Positions 51,258 to 63,374 of a stretch of DNA of 64,000 nucleotides are shown here, one piece after another. A program made the translations under genes and the position numbers. The stretch's first letter is position 1. The number at the start of each line of letters is the position of its first letter. The notes beneath the pieces were generated by a model. It made no database searches. It had not been told where the DNA came from and saw only the letters and a list, made by a program, of their open reading frames with translations. The stretch lies in the NCBI GenBank assembly GCA_009885995.1, contig VFJQ01000056.1, forward strand, positions 1 through 64,000, given 5' to 3'. The stretch is from Verrucomicrobiota bacterium. GTDB lineage: Bacteria > Verrucomicrobiota > Verrucomicrobiia > Chthoniobacterales > Chthoniobacteraceae.

Positions 51258-52057
51258 CCTTCCGTCGGCGGTGGTGTTGGATTCCCAACGATGTGGATGC
51301 TGTGCTTGCCTTGAAACCAGCGCCCGGTGACGCGGCTCTGGCGAAACAGGCCCAGGTAGCCGCCGCGGCGGTCGAAGACCTCGACGTGCCAGGAGTGTTC
51401 ACCAAGGTCTGGCAGGACTGCCCCGAAGTGACAAAGCTCTCGCCGCCACGATCCGAAACCGCTCACGATCACGACCGCGCGTCGTGTTGCGATGTCATGG
51501 TGGCCCGTGCTTGGCTCGACGGGTCGTTCGTCGCCGACCTCATCGCTGTGCCCCAAGTGCAGCGGATTGTAGCCGCCGCCGTAGGGACTGGGATATCCCG
51601 CGATACTGCGGCTCTTGAGGTCCCGCCACCAGTCTGGCCGCGGTTCGTAAATGGAGACAGGCCATTCCAACCCGTCTGTCCCCATGCCGGTGACACCGCC
51701 CGATTCCCACTCCCGCGCGGCAAAGAAGTCCAGTTCCTGGCGGGTGTCCCAGCGTTCGAGCACGAGACGCAGGCGCGGATCGTCGAGCGTGGGTTTGCCG
51801 GCCGCATACCACCACGCAAGCCCCGCAGGCAGATGCCTCCACCCCAGCAAGGCGCGGAACAGGTAGCGCAGCGTCTCCCACCACGCGCAGGTCTCATCAA
51901 AGCCGAGACTGATGTAACTGCGCGGCAGCGCATGGCCGACTTCAGGGTCTGCCAGCGTGCGGTGCAGATGCGGTAAATAGCGGCACCAAGAGTCTTCCAT
52001 GGTGCCCGCCTCACTCGAGCCATTCATGCGGCCGTGAAACTCTCCGCAAAGGGTCAA
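51254..52057 (-). CDS. Protein of unknown function, first gene of the accessory cassette
   Basis: Protein of up to 267 residues, not recognised. It is Trp-rich (CAWWETLRYLFRALLGWRH, DWWRDLKSRS, GSWRRELCHFG) and appears soluble. The C-terminal part is beta-rich (EHSWHVEVFDRRGGYLGLFR, SIHIVGNPTPPPTEG). The start is uncertain: 52057 is the most upstream ATG, and later Met codons would shorten it by 10 or 19 residues. It overlaps the DUF429 gene by four bases, so the two are co-translated. Three copies of a TTGA(A)GTGA motif lie upstream at 52094-52133. Confidence 0.6.
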   Translation of the reverse strand: MTLCGEFHGRMNGSSEAGTMEDSWCRYLPHLHRTLADPEVGHALPRSYISLGFDETCAWWETLRYLFRALLGWRHLPAGLAWWYAAGKPTLDDPRLRLVLERWDTRQELDFFAAREWESGGVTGMGTDGLEWPVSIYEPRPDWWRDLKSRSIAGYPSPYGGGYNPLHLGHSDEVGDERPVEPSTGHHDIATRRAVVIVSGFGSWRRELCHFGAVLPDLGEHSWHVEVFDRRGGYLGLFRQSRVTGRWFQGKHSIHIVGNPTPPPTEG

Positions 52058-52093
52058 CGGGAAGATGGAAGTCGCAATTCTCGAGCATCACGG

Positions 52094-52133
52094 TTGAGTG
52101 AAAGCGGAGTCTTTGAGTGACATTTTGAAGTGA
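52094..52133. promoter_or_regulatory. Triple TTGA(A)GTGA repeat upstream of the accessory cassette
   Basis: TTGAGTGA occurs at 52094-52101 and again at 52113-52120, and TTGAAGTGA at 52125-52133, all on the plus strand, with start-to-start spacings of 19 and 12 bases. The site is 36 to 76 bases before the start of the minus-strand cassette and in the 121-base gap before the PQQ-propeller gene. Repeated short boxes in such a place suggest a regulator-binding or promoter region. Confidence 0.35.
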
Positions 52134-52178
52134 GAAACTTGTGCTAAGAACGGTCATGCGAGTGGCATCTGGAACCTC

Positions 52179-53282
52179 TTACTTTCCACCGATCGCGTAG
52201 AGCACGCCGTCTTCGGCACCGACGACGATGAGGCCGTCCGCGGCGGCGGGCGACGCGACGACCGCGGCGCCGATCTCGTAGGCCCAGCGCTCTTTGCCAT
52301 CGGCGATGCCCACGCAGTAGAGCCGGCCGTCGCCGGAGCCGACGACCACGGCGTCGCCGCAGATGACGGGCGAGCTGTCCACTTCCTCGCGCGTCTGGAA
52401 GACCCACACGGCCTTGCCGCTCACGCGGTCGATGCAGTGCAGACGCTTGTCGCGGCCGCCGATGATCACGTGGTCGTCGGTCAACGCGGGGGAGGAGAAG
52501 TAGGCGAAATTCCGGTCGCGATAGCGCCACAGGATCGTCCCGTCGCCGGGCGCGAAGCCGAGCACTTCATTCCCGTAATGGCCGACGTAACCCATCTCGC
52601 CGTCGAACGCCGCTGAGCCCGCGATGTAGGCGCCGGACTCGAACTTGCGCACTTCCTTGCGCTGCTTCAGCGAGACGACATGGATGAGCGCGTCGCAGCC
52701 GCCGAAGACGACGTCGCCCGCGGCGGTGATGCCGGGGGTGCCGTTGATGTAATTGTCCGTCTCGACCGTCCACAGCATCTTGCCCGTCGCGGCATCGACG
52801 ACGTGAAGCATCGCGTCGTAGCTGCCGATGACGATCCACCAGCCGTCGCCTTCGGGGTTCTTCGCGTAGTTTGCGCCGCCGAGGATTTTGTCCATCGTCT
52901 CGTATTTCCACTTCAGCGCGCCGGTGGTGGCGTCGAGCGCGTAGAGGAAATTGTCCGACGAGCCGAGGAAGACGACGCCGTCGAGCACGAGCGGCGCGGC
53001 CTCGATCGGGCCTTCGGTTTTGAAGGTCCACAGCTCCTTCCCGTCGGCGAGGTTCAGCGCATGGATGATACCCGCGTCGTCGCCCACGAACACCTTGCCG
53101 CTCGCGATCGCCGCCGGCGCCTTGATCGGCTTGCCGGCCTTGAAGCTCCAGCGCAGCTCGGGCTTCGCCGGCGCGGGCATCTGCGCGCGGCCGTTGAGTT
53201 GCGGGCCGCCGCGGTGCATCGGCCAGTCGGCGGCGAAGCCGGCAGCGGTGAGCAGCGCGACGATCAGTGGTAGGCGAATCAC
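52179..53282 (-). CDS. Exported PQQ-like beta-propeller protein
   Basis: Protein of 367 residues starting at GTG 53282 (MIRLPLIVALLTAAGFAADW, signal peptide). PQQ-type repeats run throughout: IIHALNLADGKELWTFKT, FLYALDATTGALKWKYET, MLHVVDAATGKMLWTVET, LHCIDRVSGKAVWVFQT and LYCVGIADGKERWAYEI, ending VLYAIGGK. The blades make a propeller with no visible catalytic or haem site. Translation is coupled to the upstream alcohol dehydrogenase by a GTGA overlap, which suggests the propeller serves or binds near that enzyme, although the dehydrogenase has no export signal. Confidence 0.85.
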   Translation of the reverse strand: MIRLPLIVALLTAAGFAADWPMHRGGPQLNGRAQMPAPAKPELRWSFKAGKPIKAPAAIASGKVFVGDDAGIIHALNLADGKELWTFKTEGPIEAAPLVLDGVVFLGSSDNFLYALDATTGALKWKYETMDKILGGANYAKNPEGDGWWIVIGSYDAMLHVVDAATGKMLWTVETDNYINGTPGITAAGDVVFGGCDALIHVVSLKQRKEVRKFESGAYIAGSAAFDGEMGYVGHYGNEVLGFAPGDGTILWRYRDRNFAYFSSPALTDDHVIIGGRDKRLHCIDRVSGKAVWVFQTREEVDSSPVICGDAVVVGSGDGRLYCVGIADGKERWAYEIGAAVVASPAAADGLIVVGAEDGVLYAIGGK

Positions 53283-54424
53283 AGCGCCTCCTCGTAAAGC
53301 CGCGCGAAGTCCGCCGCGGTGATTGGGCGCGGGTTGAACTGCGCGGTCCATTGCTTCGCGGCTTCCTCGGCCAGCGCGGGGATCGCCTCGCGCGTCACAC
53401 CGAAGTCCGACAGCCGCGCACGCAATCCCGCTTCGCCGAGCATCTCGCTCACGCCCGCGACCAGTTCGCCGACCATGTGCAGCCCGACGCTTGCGGCGAA
53501 CTCCGAGTAGATCGCCGCCGCGTCCGGCAGCGCGGAGTTGAAGCGAATCACGCCCGGCAGCATGAGCCCGACGGCCTGGCCGTGGACGATGCCGTGATGC
53601 GCGGTGAGCGGATTCGCGGCGGAGTGCGCGGCGCCGAGCATCGAGTTCTCGATCGCCGTGCCGGCGAAAGCCGCGCCGAGTTGCATCCGCGCGCGGGCTT
53701 CGAGATCGCCGGGGTCGGCGAGCACGCGCGGCAGGCTCGTGAAGCACAGCTTGAACGACTCGCGGGAGAAGATGGCCGAGATCTCGTTGCGCTTGCGCGT
53801 CACGGCTGTCTCCAGCGCGTGCGCCAGTGCGTCCACTCCGGTGCAGGCGGTCACGCGCGGTGGCTGGGAAATCGTGAGCAGCGGATCGAGGATCGCCACG
53901 CTCGCCGCGGCTTTCGGGTCGAGGCACGCCATCTTCAGATGCGTCGCCTCGTCCGCGATGAGCGCCGCGCTCTGGCACTCGCTGCCCGTGCCGCTCGTCG
54001 TCGGGATCGCGATGAGCGGCAGCATCGGTTTCGTCGCCTTGCCGACGCCCCAGTAGTCCTTCATCTCGCCGCCATTGGTCAGCAGGAAGTTGCAGCCCTT
54101 CGCCGTGTCCATCGAGCTGCCGCCACCGAGTCCGATGATGATGTCGATCTGCGCTCGCCGCGCCACTTCCAGACACTCCGCCACGTCGCGCGTCGTCGGA
54201 TTCTCTCTCACGCGGTCATACACCTCGACCTGCAAACCGGCCGCCGCGATGCACCCGACCGCGCGCCCCGCGTGGCCCGCGGCGACGATGCCCGCATCGG
54301 TCACCAGCAGCGCGCGCCTTCCGCCGAGATCGCGCGCGACGACGCCCACCTTCTCGATCGAGTCGGGGCCAAAGATCAGCCGGGTGCGGGGCTGCCAGTC
54401 GAAGACGAAAGGGACGGGTTGCAT
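53279..54424 (-). CDS. Iron-containing alcohol dehydrogenase
   Basis: Group III (Fe-dependent) alcohol dehydrogenase of 381 residues. The N-terminal NAD(P)-binding domain has the GGGSSMDTAKG motif (about 100-110) after LLVTDAGIVAAG. The C-terminal helical domain carries the metal ligands in GVDALAHALETAV and ANPLTAHHGIVHGQAVG. PTTSGTGSECQ is also typical. Such enzymes reduce aldehydes or oxidise primary alcohols and lactaldehyde; in a genome with rhamnose catabolism, lactaldehyde or 1,2-propanediol is one conceivable substrate, but the gene is 43 kb from rhaA. The start at 54424 (MQPVPFVFDW) follows family length. Confidence 0.92.
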   Translation of the reverse strand: MQPVPFVFDWQPRTRLIFGPDSIEKVGVVARDLGGRRALLVTDAGIVAAGHAGRAVGCIAAAGLQVEVYDRVRENPTTRDVAECLEVARRAQIDIIIGLGGGSSMDTAKGCNFLLTNGGEMKDYWGVGKATKPMLPLIAIPTTSGTGSECQSAALIADEATHLKMACLDPKAAASVAILDPLLTISQPPRVTACTGVDALAHALETAVTRKRNEISAIFSRESFKLCFTSLPRVLADPGDLEARARMQLGAAFAGTAIENSMLGAAHSAANPLTAHHGIVHGQAVGLMLPGVIRFNSALPDAAAIYSEFAASVGLHMVGELVAGVSEMLGEAGLRARLSDFGVTREAIPALAEEAAKQWTAQFNPRPITAADFARLYEEAL

Positions 54425-54544
54425 GAGTGCGGTGAGACTGGCGAGGCCGGTGGAACGTTCAAGCTGCACGGTGGCGTTGCTCTTAGCTGCAAACGGTTTC
54501 GCGGTGGACGGCGCGCGTGCTTTAGTAAGACAAAGCTCCCCGTC

Positions 54545-56313
<1,769 letters not shown>

Positions 56314-56349
56314 TCAGACCGCACCGATTCCCGCCTATCCTCCCTCGCC

Positions 56350-57465
56350 ATGCCGCGCCTGAATTTCGAGATCACCATCCCCCCGGACCCGGAACGCCAG
56401 CACGTCGTCATCACCGGCTCCGACCTCGGCCTCGGCGACTGGCAGCCCGAGAAAGGCCTCGTGCTCCAGGCGTTTGCCGACGGCAAATTCCGCGGCTCCT
56501 GCGACGTGCCGCACGGCCTCGTCGAGTTCAAGATCACCCGCGGTTCGTGGGAAACCGAGGAGACCTACGCCGACGGCAACCCCGCGCTGAACTACCAATA
56601 CCTCATCGCCCACGACCTCACCGCGACCGAGGAAGTCGAGAATTGGAAGGACCGCCCGCCCATCGACCGCGAGCAGATCTTCGGCAAAGCCATCGAGTGC
56701 GAACTCCACGCCACGCAGCTCGGCGAAACCCGCCGCGTCTATGTCTGGCTCCCGCCCAGCTACCTGCGCAGTGAAAACTCCCGCCACCCCGTCCTCTACG
56801 TTCTCGACGGCCAGGACACGCTCCTCGCCCTCTCTTCGCCCGAAAACGAAACGCTCGAAGTCGATGAATGGGTCGTCCGCCTGAGCCAGGAGAAATTGCT
56901 CCCCGAACTCATCGTCGTCGCCATCTGCCACGACGAACGCTTTGGCCGCCGCGACATCGAGATGAGCCCGCAGATCGACGGCCCGAAGATCGCCGACTTC
57001 ATCGCCAGCGACCTCAAGCACTTCATCGACTACACCCTCTGCCGCGAACGCGTCCACCCCGGCCCCGAGCACACCGGCATCCTCGGCTTCAGCCTCGGCG
57101 CCAGCCTCGCGCTCTACATGGCCGCGCGCCACGCGCACACCTTCGGCCGCTTCGCCTGCCTCTCGACTGACTTCGAAGACCTCAGCCTCGACCCGCCCGA
57201 CGACTGCGCGCTCATCCACCTCGTCGAGCAGGACAGCCACTTCACACCCGGCCACCTGCGCCTCTACTTCGACCACGGCACCATCGGCATCGACAAGCTC
57301 GTCGCCCAACACCAGCAGCGCCTCGACGCCGTGCTGAAAGCGAAAGGCTTTCGCGAAGGCCACGACTTCAAAACCATCTGCCACGAAGGCACCGAGCACC
57401 ACCTCAGCGCCTGGCGCGCCCGGCTCGGCGCGCCGCTGCTGTTTTTGTTCGGAGGCTCAACATGA
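56350..57465 (+). CDS. CBM20-like plus EstD/CE1-type esterase fusion
   Basis: Protein of 371 residues. The N-terminal domain (1-100) is a starch-binding-like E-set fold: RLNFEITIPPDPERQHVVITG, LGLGDWQPEKGLVLQ and KFRGSCDVPHGLVEFKITRG. The alpha/beta-hydrolase domain (about 115-371) has HPVLYVLDGQDTLLALSS, the nucleophile S248 in LGFSLGASLALYMAA and a likely His in CHEGTEHHLSAWRAR. It lacks a signal peptide and begins MPRLNFEITI at 56350. It resembles intracellular esterases acting on glycans or siderophores; the substrate is not known. The nearest gene is the TA pair downstream. Confidence 0.85.
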   Translation: MPRLNFEITIPPDPERQHVVITGSDLGLGDWQPEKGLVLQAFADGKFRGSCDVPHGLVEFKITRGSWETEETYADGNPALNYQYLIAHDLTATEEVENWKDRPPIDREQIFGKAIECELHATQLGETRRVYVWLPPSYLRSENSRHPVLYVLDGQDTLLALSSPENETLEVDEWVVRLSQEKLLPELIVVAICHDERFGRRDIEMSPQIDGPKIADFIASDLKHFIDYTLCRERVHPGPEHTGILGFSLGASLALYMAARHAHTFGRFACLSTDFEDLSLDPPDDCALIHLVEQDSHFTPGHLRLYFDHGTIGIDKLVAQHQQRLDAVLKAKGFREGHDFKTICHEGTEHHLSAWRARLGAPLLFLFGGST

Positions 57466-57577
57466 TGCGGGCATTCCCGCCCTACTCGCTCCGCTCGAAT
57501 CCGCAGTCGCTGAACTTGGGGACGTCAGGCCATTTCGCGCGCTTGCTCCGAACTGAGCCAGCCGTATTCTGGCTGCC

Positions 57578-57775
57578 ATGAGCGTAGAAGACATCAAGCG
57601 CAGCATTGCGTCCCTCTCGCCGACCGAGCAGGGCGAGGTGACAGCCTTCCTTTTTCACCTCCGACACGCCGCTAACTCCGATTACCAGGAGCGAGTCGAT
57701 TCCAGACTGTCCGACCGCAACCCAGCACATTGGCTCACTCCCGAGGCGTTCGAGCAGCAGCTCGACCAGAAGTAG
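57578..57775 (+). CDS. Small antitoxin-like protein
   Basis: Sixty-five-residue acidic, helical protein beginning MSVEDIKRSIASLSPTEQGEV and ending FEQQLDQK. It precedes a ParE/RelE-like toxin gene by eight bases, and its HAANSDYQERVDSRL and WLTPEAFEQQL resemble the wrapping tail of type II antitoxins (for example the 'addiction module' proteins with 'LTPEEF' ends). The start at 57578 is the only good ATG. It is probably the antitoxin, though it lacks a recognisable DNA-binding motif. Confidence 0.65.
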   Translation: MSVEDIKRSIASLSPTEQGEVTAFLFHLRHAANSDYQERVDSRLSDRNPAHWLTPEAFEQQLDQK

Positions 57776-57783
57776 CCCTCTCC

Positions 57784-58038
57784 GTGCGGTCTCATGAGGT
57801 TTACATGCACCTCGGCCTGTTGGACTCCGTTCCCAAGAGCGGCACCCAACGCAGGCAGATCATGGACTTCATCCGCAGCCTCCGGGAGCATCCCGACACA
57901 TGTGGCGACTTCACCGACAAGGACGCCTCTCTCCGCGAGCGACAGATCAAGATCGTCGGCGACTACGCGATCACGTTCTGGCTCGATGCGCCTGTGCGGG
58001 TCGTGATGGTCGTGGACGTTCGCCCCGCGGATAAGTGA
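57784..58038 (+). CDS. ParE/RelE-like toxin
   Basis: Protein of 84 residues, starting at GTG 57784 (MRSHEVYMHLGLLDS). The core RRQIMDFIRSLREHPDTCGDFTD is the helical hairpin of the RelE/ParE fold, with RERQIKIVGDYAITFWLDAPV and VRVVMVVDVRPAD as the C-terminal beta strands. The toxin would cleave mRNA or block gyrase; which one is not evident. It follows the antitoxin-like gene by eight bases and precedes ligA on the other strand by 25 bases. Confidence 0.7.
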   Translation: MRSHEVYMHLGLLDSVPKSGTQRRQIMDFIRSLREHPDTCGDFTDKDASLRERQIKIVGDYAITFWLDAPVRVVMVVDVRPADK

Positions 58039-58063
58039 GCGACCGCCACTGCCTGAACCGCTG

Positions 58064-60731
<2,668 letters not shown>

Positions 60732-60765
60732 TGAGTTCACGCGGATGTTTCGCCATGCTCCCGCC

Positions 60766-62499
60766 ATGCCAAGTGAAAAGCCGCGCATCCTCGGAATCGA
60801 CGGAGGGGGGACGAAGACCGAGTGGGTGGTGGTGGAAGACGGCGTCGAAGCGAAGCGTGGTGTGCTGGCGCAGTCGAACCTGCGGCTCAACTCGGACGAA
60901 CAACTCGCGCAGCTCTTCGCGGTGATGCCGCACGATGTGTCGCACGTCGGCGCCTTCCTCGCGGCGTGCGCGACGGAGGAAGATCGGCGCCGGCTGACGC
61001 GGCTCGCGCGAGCTTCGTGGCCGGCGGCGCAGGTCGCGGTCGGGAGCGATCGCGACTCGGCGCTCGCGGCGGCGTTTCGCGATGACGACGGGATCGTGGT
61101 GATCGGCGGCACGGGCGCGGCGGTGCATGGCCGGCGCGAGGGGCGGATCGAGAAGGCGGGTGGGTGGGGGCATGTGGTCGGCGATCGCGGGGGCGGTTAC
61201 GATCTCGCGCGGCAGGCGCTGCGGGAGGTGCTCACGCGCTTCGACCTCGACCAGCGCATCACGCCTCTGGCCGAACGCATCCTGCGCGAGCTCGCGCTCA
61301 ATTCGCTGCACGATCTCGCCGCGTGGGCGATGGACGCGGACAAGATGTCGGTCGCGCGTCTGGCGCCCGCGGTCTTCGCCGCAGCACGGCTGGGCGAGGC
61401 GGAAATGCTCGGCGTGATCGAGGGCGGCGCGAGTGTGCTGGCGACGTTCACGCGCGCCGTGGCGCAGCGGCTCGCGTGGCCGGAGGCGCACGTGCGGCTC
61501 TTCGGTGGGCTCTTCGCGCACCACGAGGATTACGCGGCCCTTTTCAAGATGAGGCTGAGCACGCTGCTGCCGGGCGCGCAGGTGGAAGTGTGCCGCGAGA
61601 GCGGCGCGGTCGGGGCGGCGTGGCTGGCGGGGAAGCGCTCAGTGCTCAGGGCTCAGGGCTCAATGCCCAGCGAGGCGGAGCAGCTCGCACACGCTCTGAC
61701 CGAGCAGAGCAATCCGCGTTCGCTTCACCTCGACAAGATGAGCGCGCAGGAGGTCGTGGATCTTTTTGCGAGCGAAGAGGCATGCGTCGCGGAGGCGCTG
61801 GTCGCGCGGCGCGTGGAGTTGGCGGCGGCGGTGGAGCTGGTGGGCGCGGCGATGAGCGCGGGCGGGCGGCTTTTCTACGCTGGCGCGGGGACGAGCGGGC
61901 GGCTCGGGGTGCTGGATGCGAGCGAGATTCCGCCGACCTTCGGCGCGCCGCCGGACCTCGTGCAGGGGATCATGGCGGGCGGCGTGACGGCGCTGCATCG
62001 CGCGGTGGAAGGCGCGGAGGATCAGCGCGAGGCGGGCGCGCTCGCGGTGCTCCAGCGCGGCATACGTGCCGGCGACGTGGTGTGTGGGATCACGGCGAGC
62101 GGGCGGACGCCGTTCGTGCTCGGGGCGCTGGAGAAGGCGCGGGCGCTCGGCGCGAGGACGCTGCTGCTGACGTGCAACCCGGCGCGCGAACGCACGGGCT
62201 GGGACGCGGAGATCGACCTGCCGACGGGCGCGGAGATCGTGACCGGCTCGACTCGGCTGAAGGCGGGCACGGCGACGAAGGTCGTGCTCAATCTGCTTTC
62301 CACCGCTGCGATGGTGCGGCTCGGGCATGTGGCGGGGAACCGGATGATCGATCTCGGCATCTCGAACGAGAAGCTGCGCGACCGCGGCGCGCGGATGGTG
62401 GCGGAGGCGCTGGCGATTCCTTACGGCGAGGCGCGGGAGCGATTGGAAGCGGCCGGATGGAGCGTGCGGGCGTGTCTGGAACGCGCGCGAAAACCCTAA
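60766..62499 (+). CDS. murQ: Fused N-acetylglucosamine kinase-MurNAc-6-phosphate etherase
   Basis: Protein of 577 residues with two enzymes in one chain. Residues 1-300 are a BadF/BadG-type sugar kinase: RILGIDGGGTKTEWVVVED (ATP phosphate loop 1), GIVVIGGTGAAVHGRREG and GHVVGDRGGGYDLARQALREV. Residues about 300-577 are MurQ etherase: SLHLDKMSAQEVVDLFASEE, AGAGTSGRLGVLDASEIPPTFG (shown in part), GITASGRTPFVLGALEKAR and NLLSTAAMVRLGHVAGNRMID. Together they would phosphorylate cell-wall amino sugars and cleave MurNAc-6-P to GlcNAc-6-P and lactate during peptidoglycan recycling. The start at 60766 (MPSEKPRIL) is chosen; ATG 60745 is also in frame. Confidence 0.93.
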   Translation: MPSEKPRILGIDGGGTKTEWVVVEDGVEAKRGVLAQSNLRLNSDEQLAQLFAVMPHDVSHVGAFLAACATEEDRRRLTRLARASWPAAQVAVGSDRDSALAAAFRDDDGIVVIGGTGAAVHGRREGRIEKAGGWGHVVGDRGGGYDLARQALREVLTRFDLDQRITPLAERILRELALNSLHDLAAWAMDADKMSVARLAPAVFAAARLGEAEMLGVIEGGASVLATFTRAVAQRLAWPEAHVRLFGGLFAHHEDYAALFKMRLSTLLPGAQVEVCRESGAVGAAWLAGKRSVLRAQGSMPSEAEQLAHALTEQSNPRSLHLDKMSAQEVVDLFASEEACVAEALVARRVELAAAVELVGAAMSAGGRLFYAGAGTSGRLGVLDASEIPPTFGAPPDLVQGIMAGGVTALHRAVEGAEDQREAGALAVLQRGIRAGDVVCGITASGRTPFVLGALEKARALGARTLLLTCNPARERTGWDAEIDLPTGAEIVTGSTRLKAGTATKVVLNLLSTAAMVRLGHVAGNRMIDLGISNEKLRDRGARMVAEALAIPYGEARERLEAAGWSVRACLERARKP

Positions 62500-62519
62500 C
62501 CGTCGCGCCTTAACCACCC

Positions 62520-62537
62520 GTGGCGAAATTTCGCCAC
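62520..62537. terminator. Perfect 18-base palindrome, probable terminator
   Basis: GTGGCGAAATTTCGCCAC is an exact palindrome lying 20 bases beyond the murQ stop. It can form a hairpin with an AAATTT tip or serve as a dimer-binding operator. The position after the stop favours termination, although no T tract follows. Confidence 0.45.
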
Positions 62538-62697
62538 AGCGGTCCGGCGAACGCCGTGCGGTGAGGCGGCGAGGCGGGACCGATGCGAAGAATTTTCCTC
62601 TGTGAAATGAAACTTTTCAGCCGACGTGGCACGGGTGGCATCGCCGTTGCTAATGGCCCATCCGTCCACGCAAGTGGGCTTGGGGAACAATCCAAAT

Positions 62698-62785
62698 AGG
62701 GGAGCAGCTCGGCCGGAGGGAAACTTCGGCGGATGGACCGGGGGGAACCATCCGCCAACAGGGCCGGCCGAGCTGCGATTCCCCT
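62698..62785. other. Long structured element between murQ and BrnTA, candidate ncRNA
   Basis: The 318-base gap 62500-62817 contains no gene. Its centre folds into a strong two-part hairpin. The outer stem is AGGGGA (62698-62703) with TCCCCT (62780-62785) and GCAGCTCGGCCGG (62704-62716) with CCGGCCGAGCTGC (62764-62776), with a 3-base bulge at 62777-62779. An inner stem GGCGGATGG (62728-62736) pairs with CCATCCGCC (62748-62756) around an 11-base loop. Internal loops carry AGGGAAACTTC and AACAGGG. It is too elaborate for a plain terminator and does not match any riboswitch or SRP RNA that I know. The transcription direction is unknown. Elsewhere in the gap I see only the 18-base palindrome. Confidence 0.5.
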
Positions 62786-62817
62786 CCAAGGGGAAACGCC
62801 GGCCGCAGACCCAGCCG

Positions 62818-63093
62818 CTAGTTCCGCTCGCCGAGTTCCTTTTCCATCCGCTCGCTGAGCCACTGCTTGATCATGCTCTGGTAGTTCAGGTAGCGGGAGC
62901 GGGCGAGGCGCTTGATGCGGGCGAGCATCCGCGGGTCGAAGCGCAGCGTGATCGTCGTGCTCTCGCGCGTGTCGGCCTTGAGCACCGAACTGCTCATCAG
63001 GCGCACTTCGAGCCGCGCGTCGGCCCAGAAAGCGGCCTCCTCTTCCTCCGTGTCGAAATGCGGGATGTCGGACCAGCGGGCGATGACTTTCAT
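62818..63093 (-). CDS. brnA: BrnA-type antitoxin
   Basis: Ninety-one-residue protein, MKVIARWSDIPHFDTEEEEAAF onward, with the ribbon-helix-helix region ESTTITLRFDPRMLARIKRLA and SRYLNYQSMIKQWLSERMEKEL. This arrangement (acidic N-terminus, then CopG-like strand and helices) is that of BrnA antitoxins, which bind DNA and neutralise BrnT. It starts at the last base of the BrnT stop (TGATG), so it is translated after the toxin, the usual BrnT-BrnA order. Confidence 0.85.
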   Translation of the reverse strand: MKVIARWSDIPHFDTEEEEAAFWADARLEVRLMSSSVLKADTRESTTITLRFDPRMLARIKRLARSRYLNYQSMIKQWLSERMEKELGERN

Positions 63094-63374
63094 CAGAAGC
63101 TCTGCTCGGAGTTTTTGCGGTCGTAAAACGTCGCTTCCTCGGGCGTCATGTCGCGGGCGAGGATCACGCGGTAGCGTTTCCCGTCGGTCCAGAAGAGCGA
63201 GAAGAGGCCGCGGTCGCCGAGGGTCTTGCCGAGGTTAAAAAAGCGCGCCTTGCTGTCGTCCTCGATGCCCTCGGGGAGCAGGCGCAGGCTGAAGGGATCC
63301 TCGAACGATTCCTCGATCTCCTTCGGCATGACCTTGTGCAGGTCGAATGGGGCGTCGAGCCAATCGAATTCCAT
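63093..63374 (-). CDS. brnT: BrnT-type toxin
   Basis: Ninety-three-residue RNase toxin of the BrnT family. The protein begins MEFDWLDAPFDLHKVMPKEIEE and continues SFEDPFSLRLLPEGIED, LGDRGLFSLFWTDGKRYRVIL and ARDMTPEEATFY, which match BrnT apart from the usual 'FE.DP..I.W...K...N..KHGV' opening being replaced here by FDLHKVMPKEIEE. It is co-transcribed with brnA (one-base overlap) and starts at the last base of the glyoxalase-family stop (TAATG). Family members form a toxin-antitoxin pair that represses its own promoter; the upstream VOC gene presumably holds that promoter or is read together with it. Confidence 0.78.
   Translation of the reverse strand: MEFDWLDAPFDLHKVMPKEIEESFEDPFSLRLLPEGIEDDSKARFFNLGKTLGDRGLFSLFWTDGKRYRVILARDMTPEEATFYDRKNSEQSF

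Noticed and set aside
53267-54544. N-terminal extension of the DUF4010 protein back to 53267
   Set aside because: The extra 426 residues are antisense to the alcohol dehydrogenase and unlike the family; ATG 54545 starts the homologous part.
57468-57483. Terminator hairpin GCGGG/CCCGC after the esterase gene
   Set aside because: Only five base pairs, no T tract; too weak to call.
62698-62785. SRP (4.5S) RNA or known riboswitch
   Set aside because: The conserved GGAAG/AGCA tip of SRP RNA and the cores of common riboswitches are missing, so I kept only 'structured element'.
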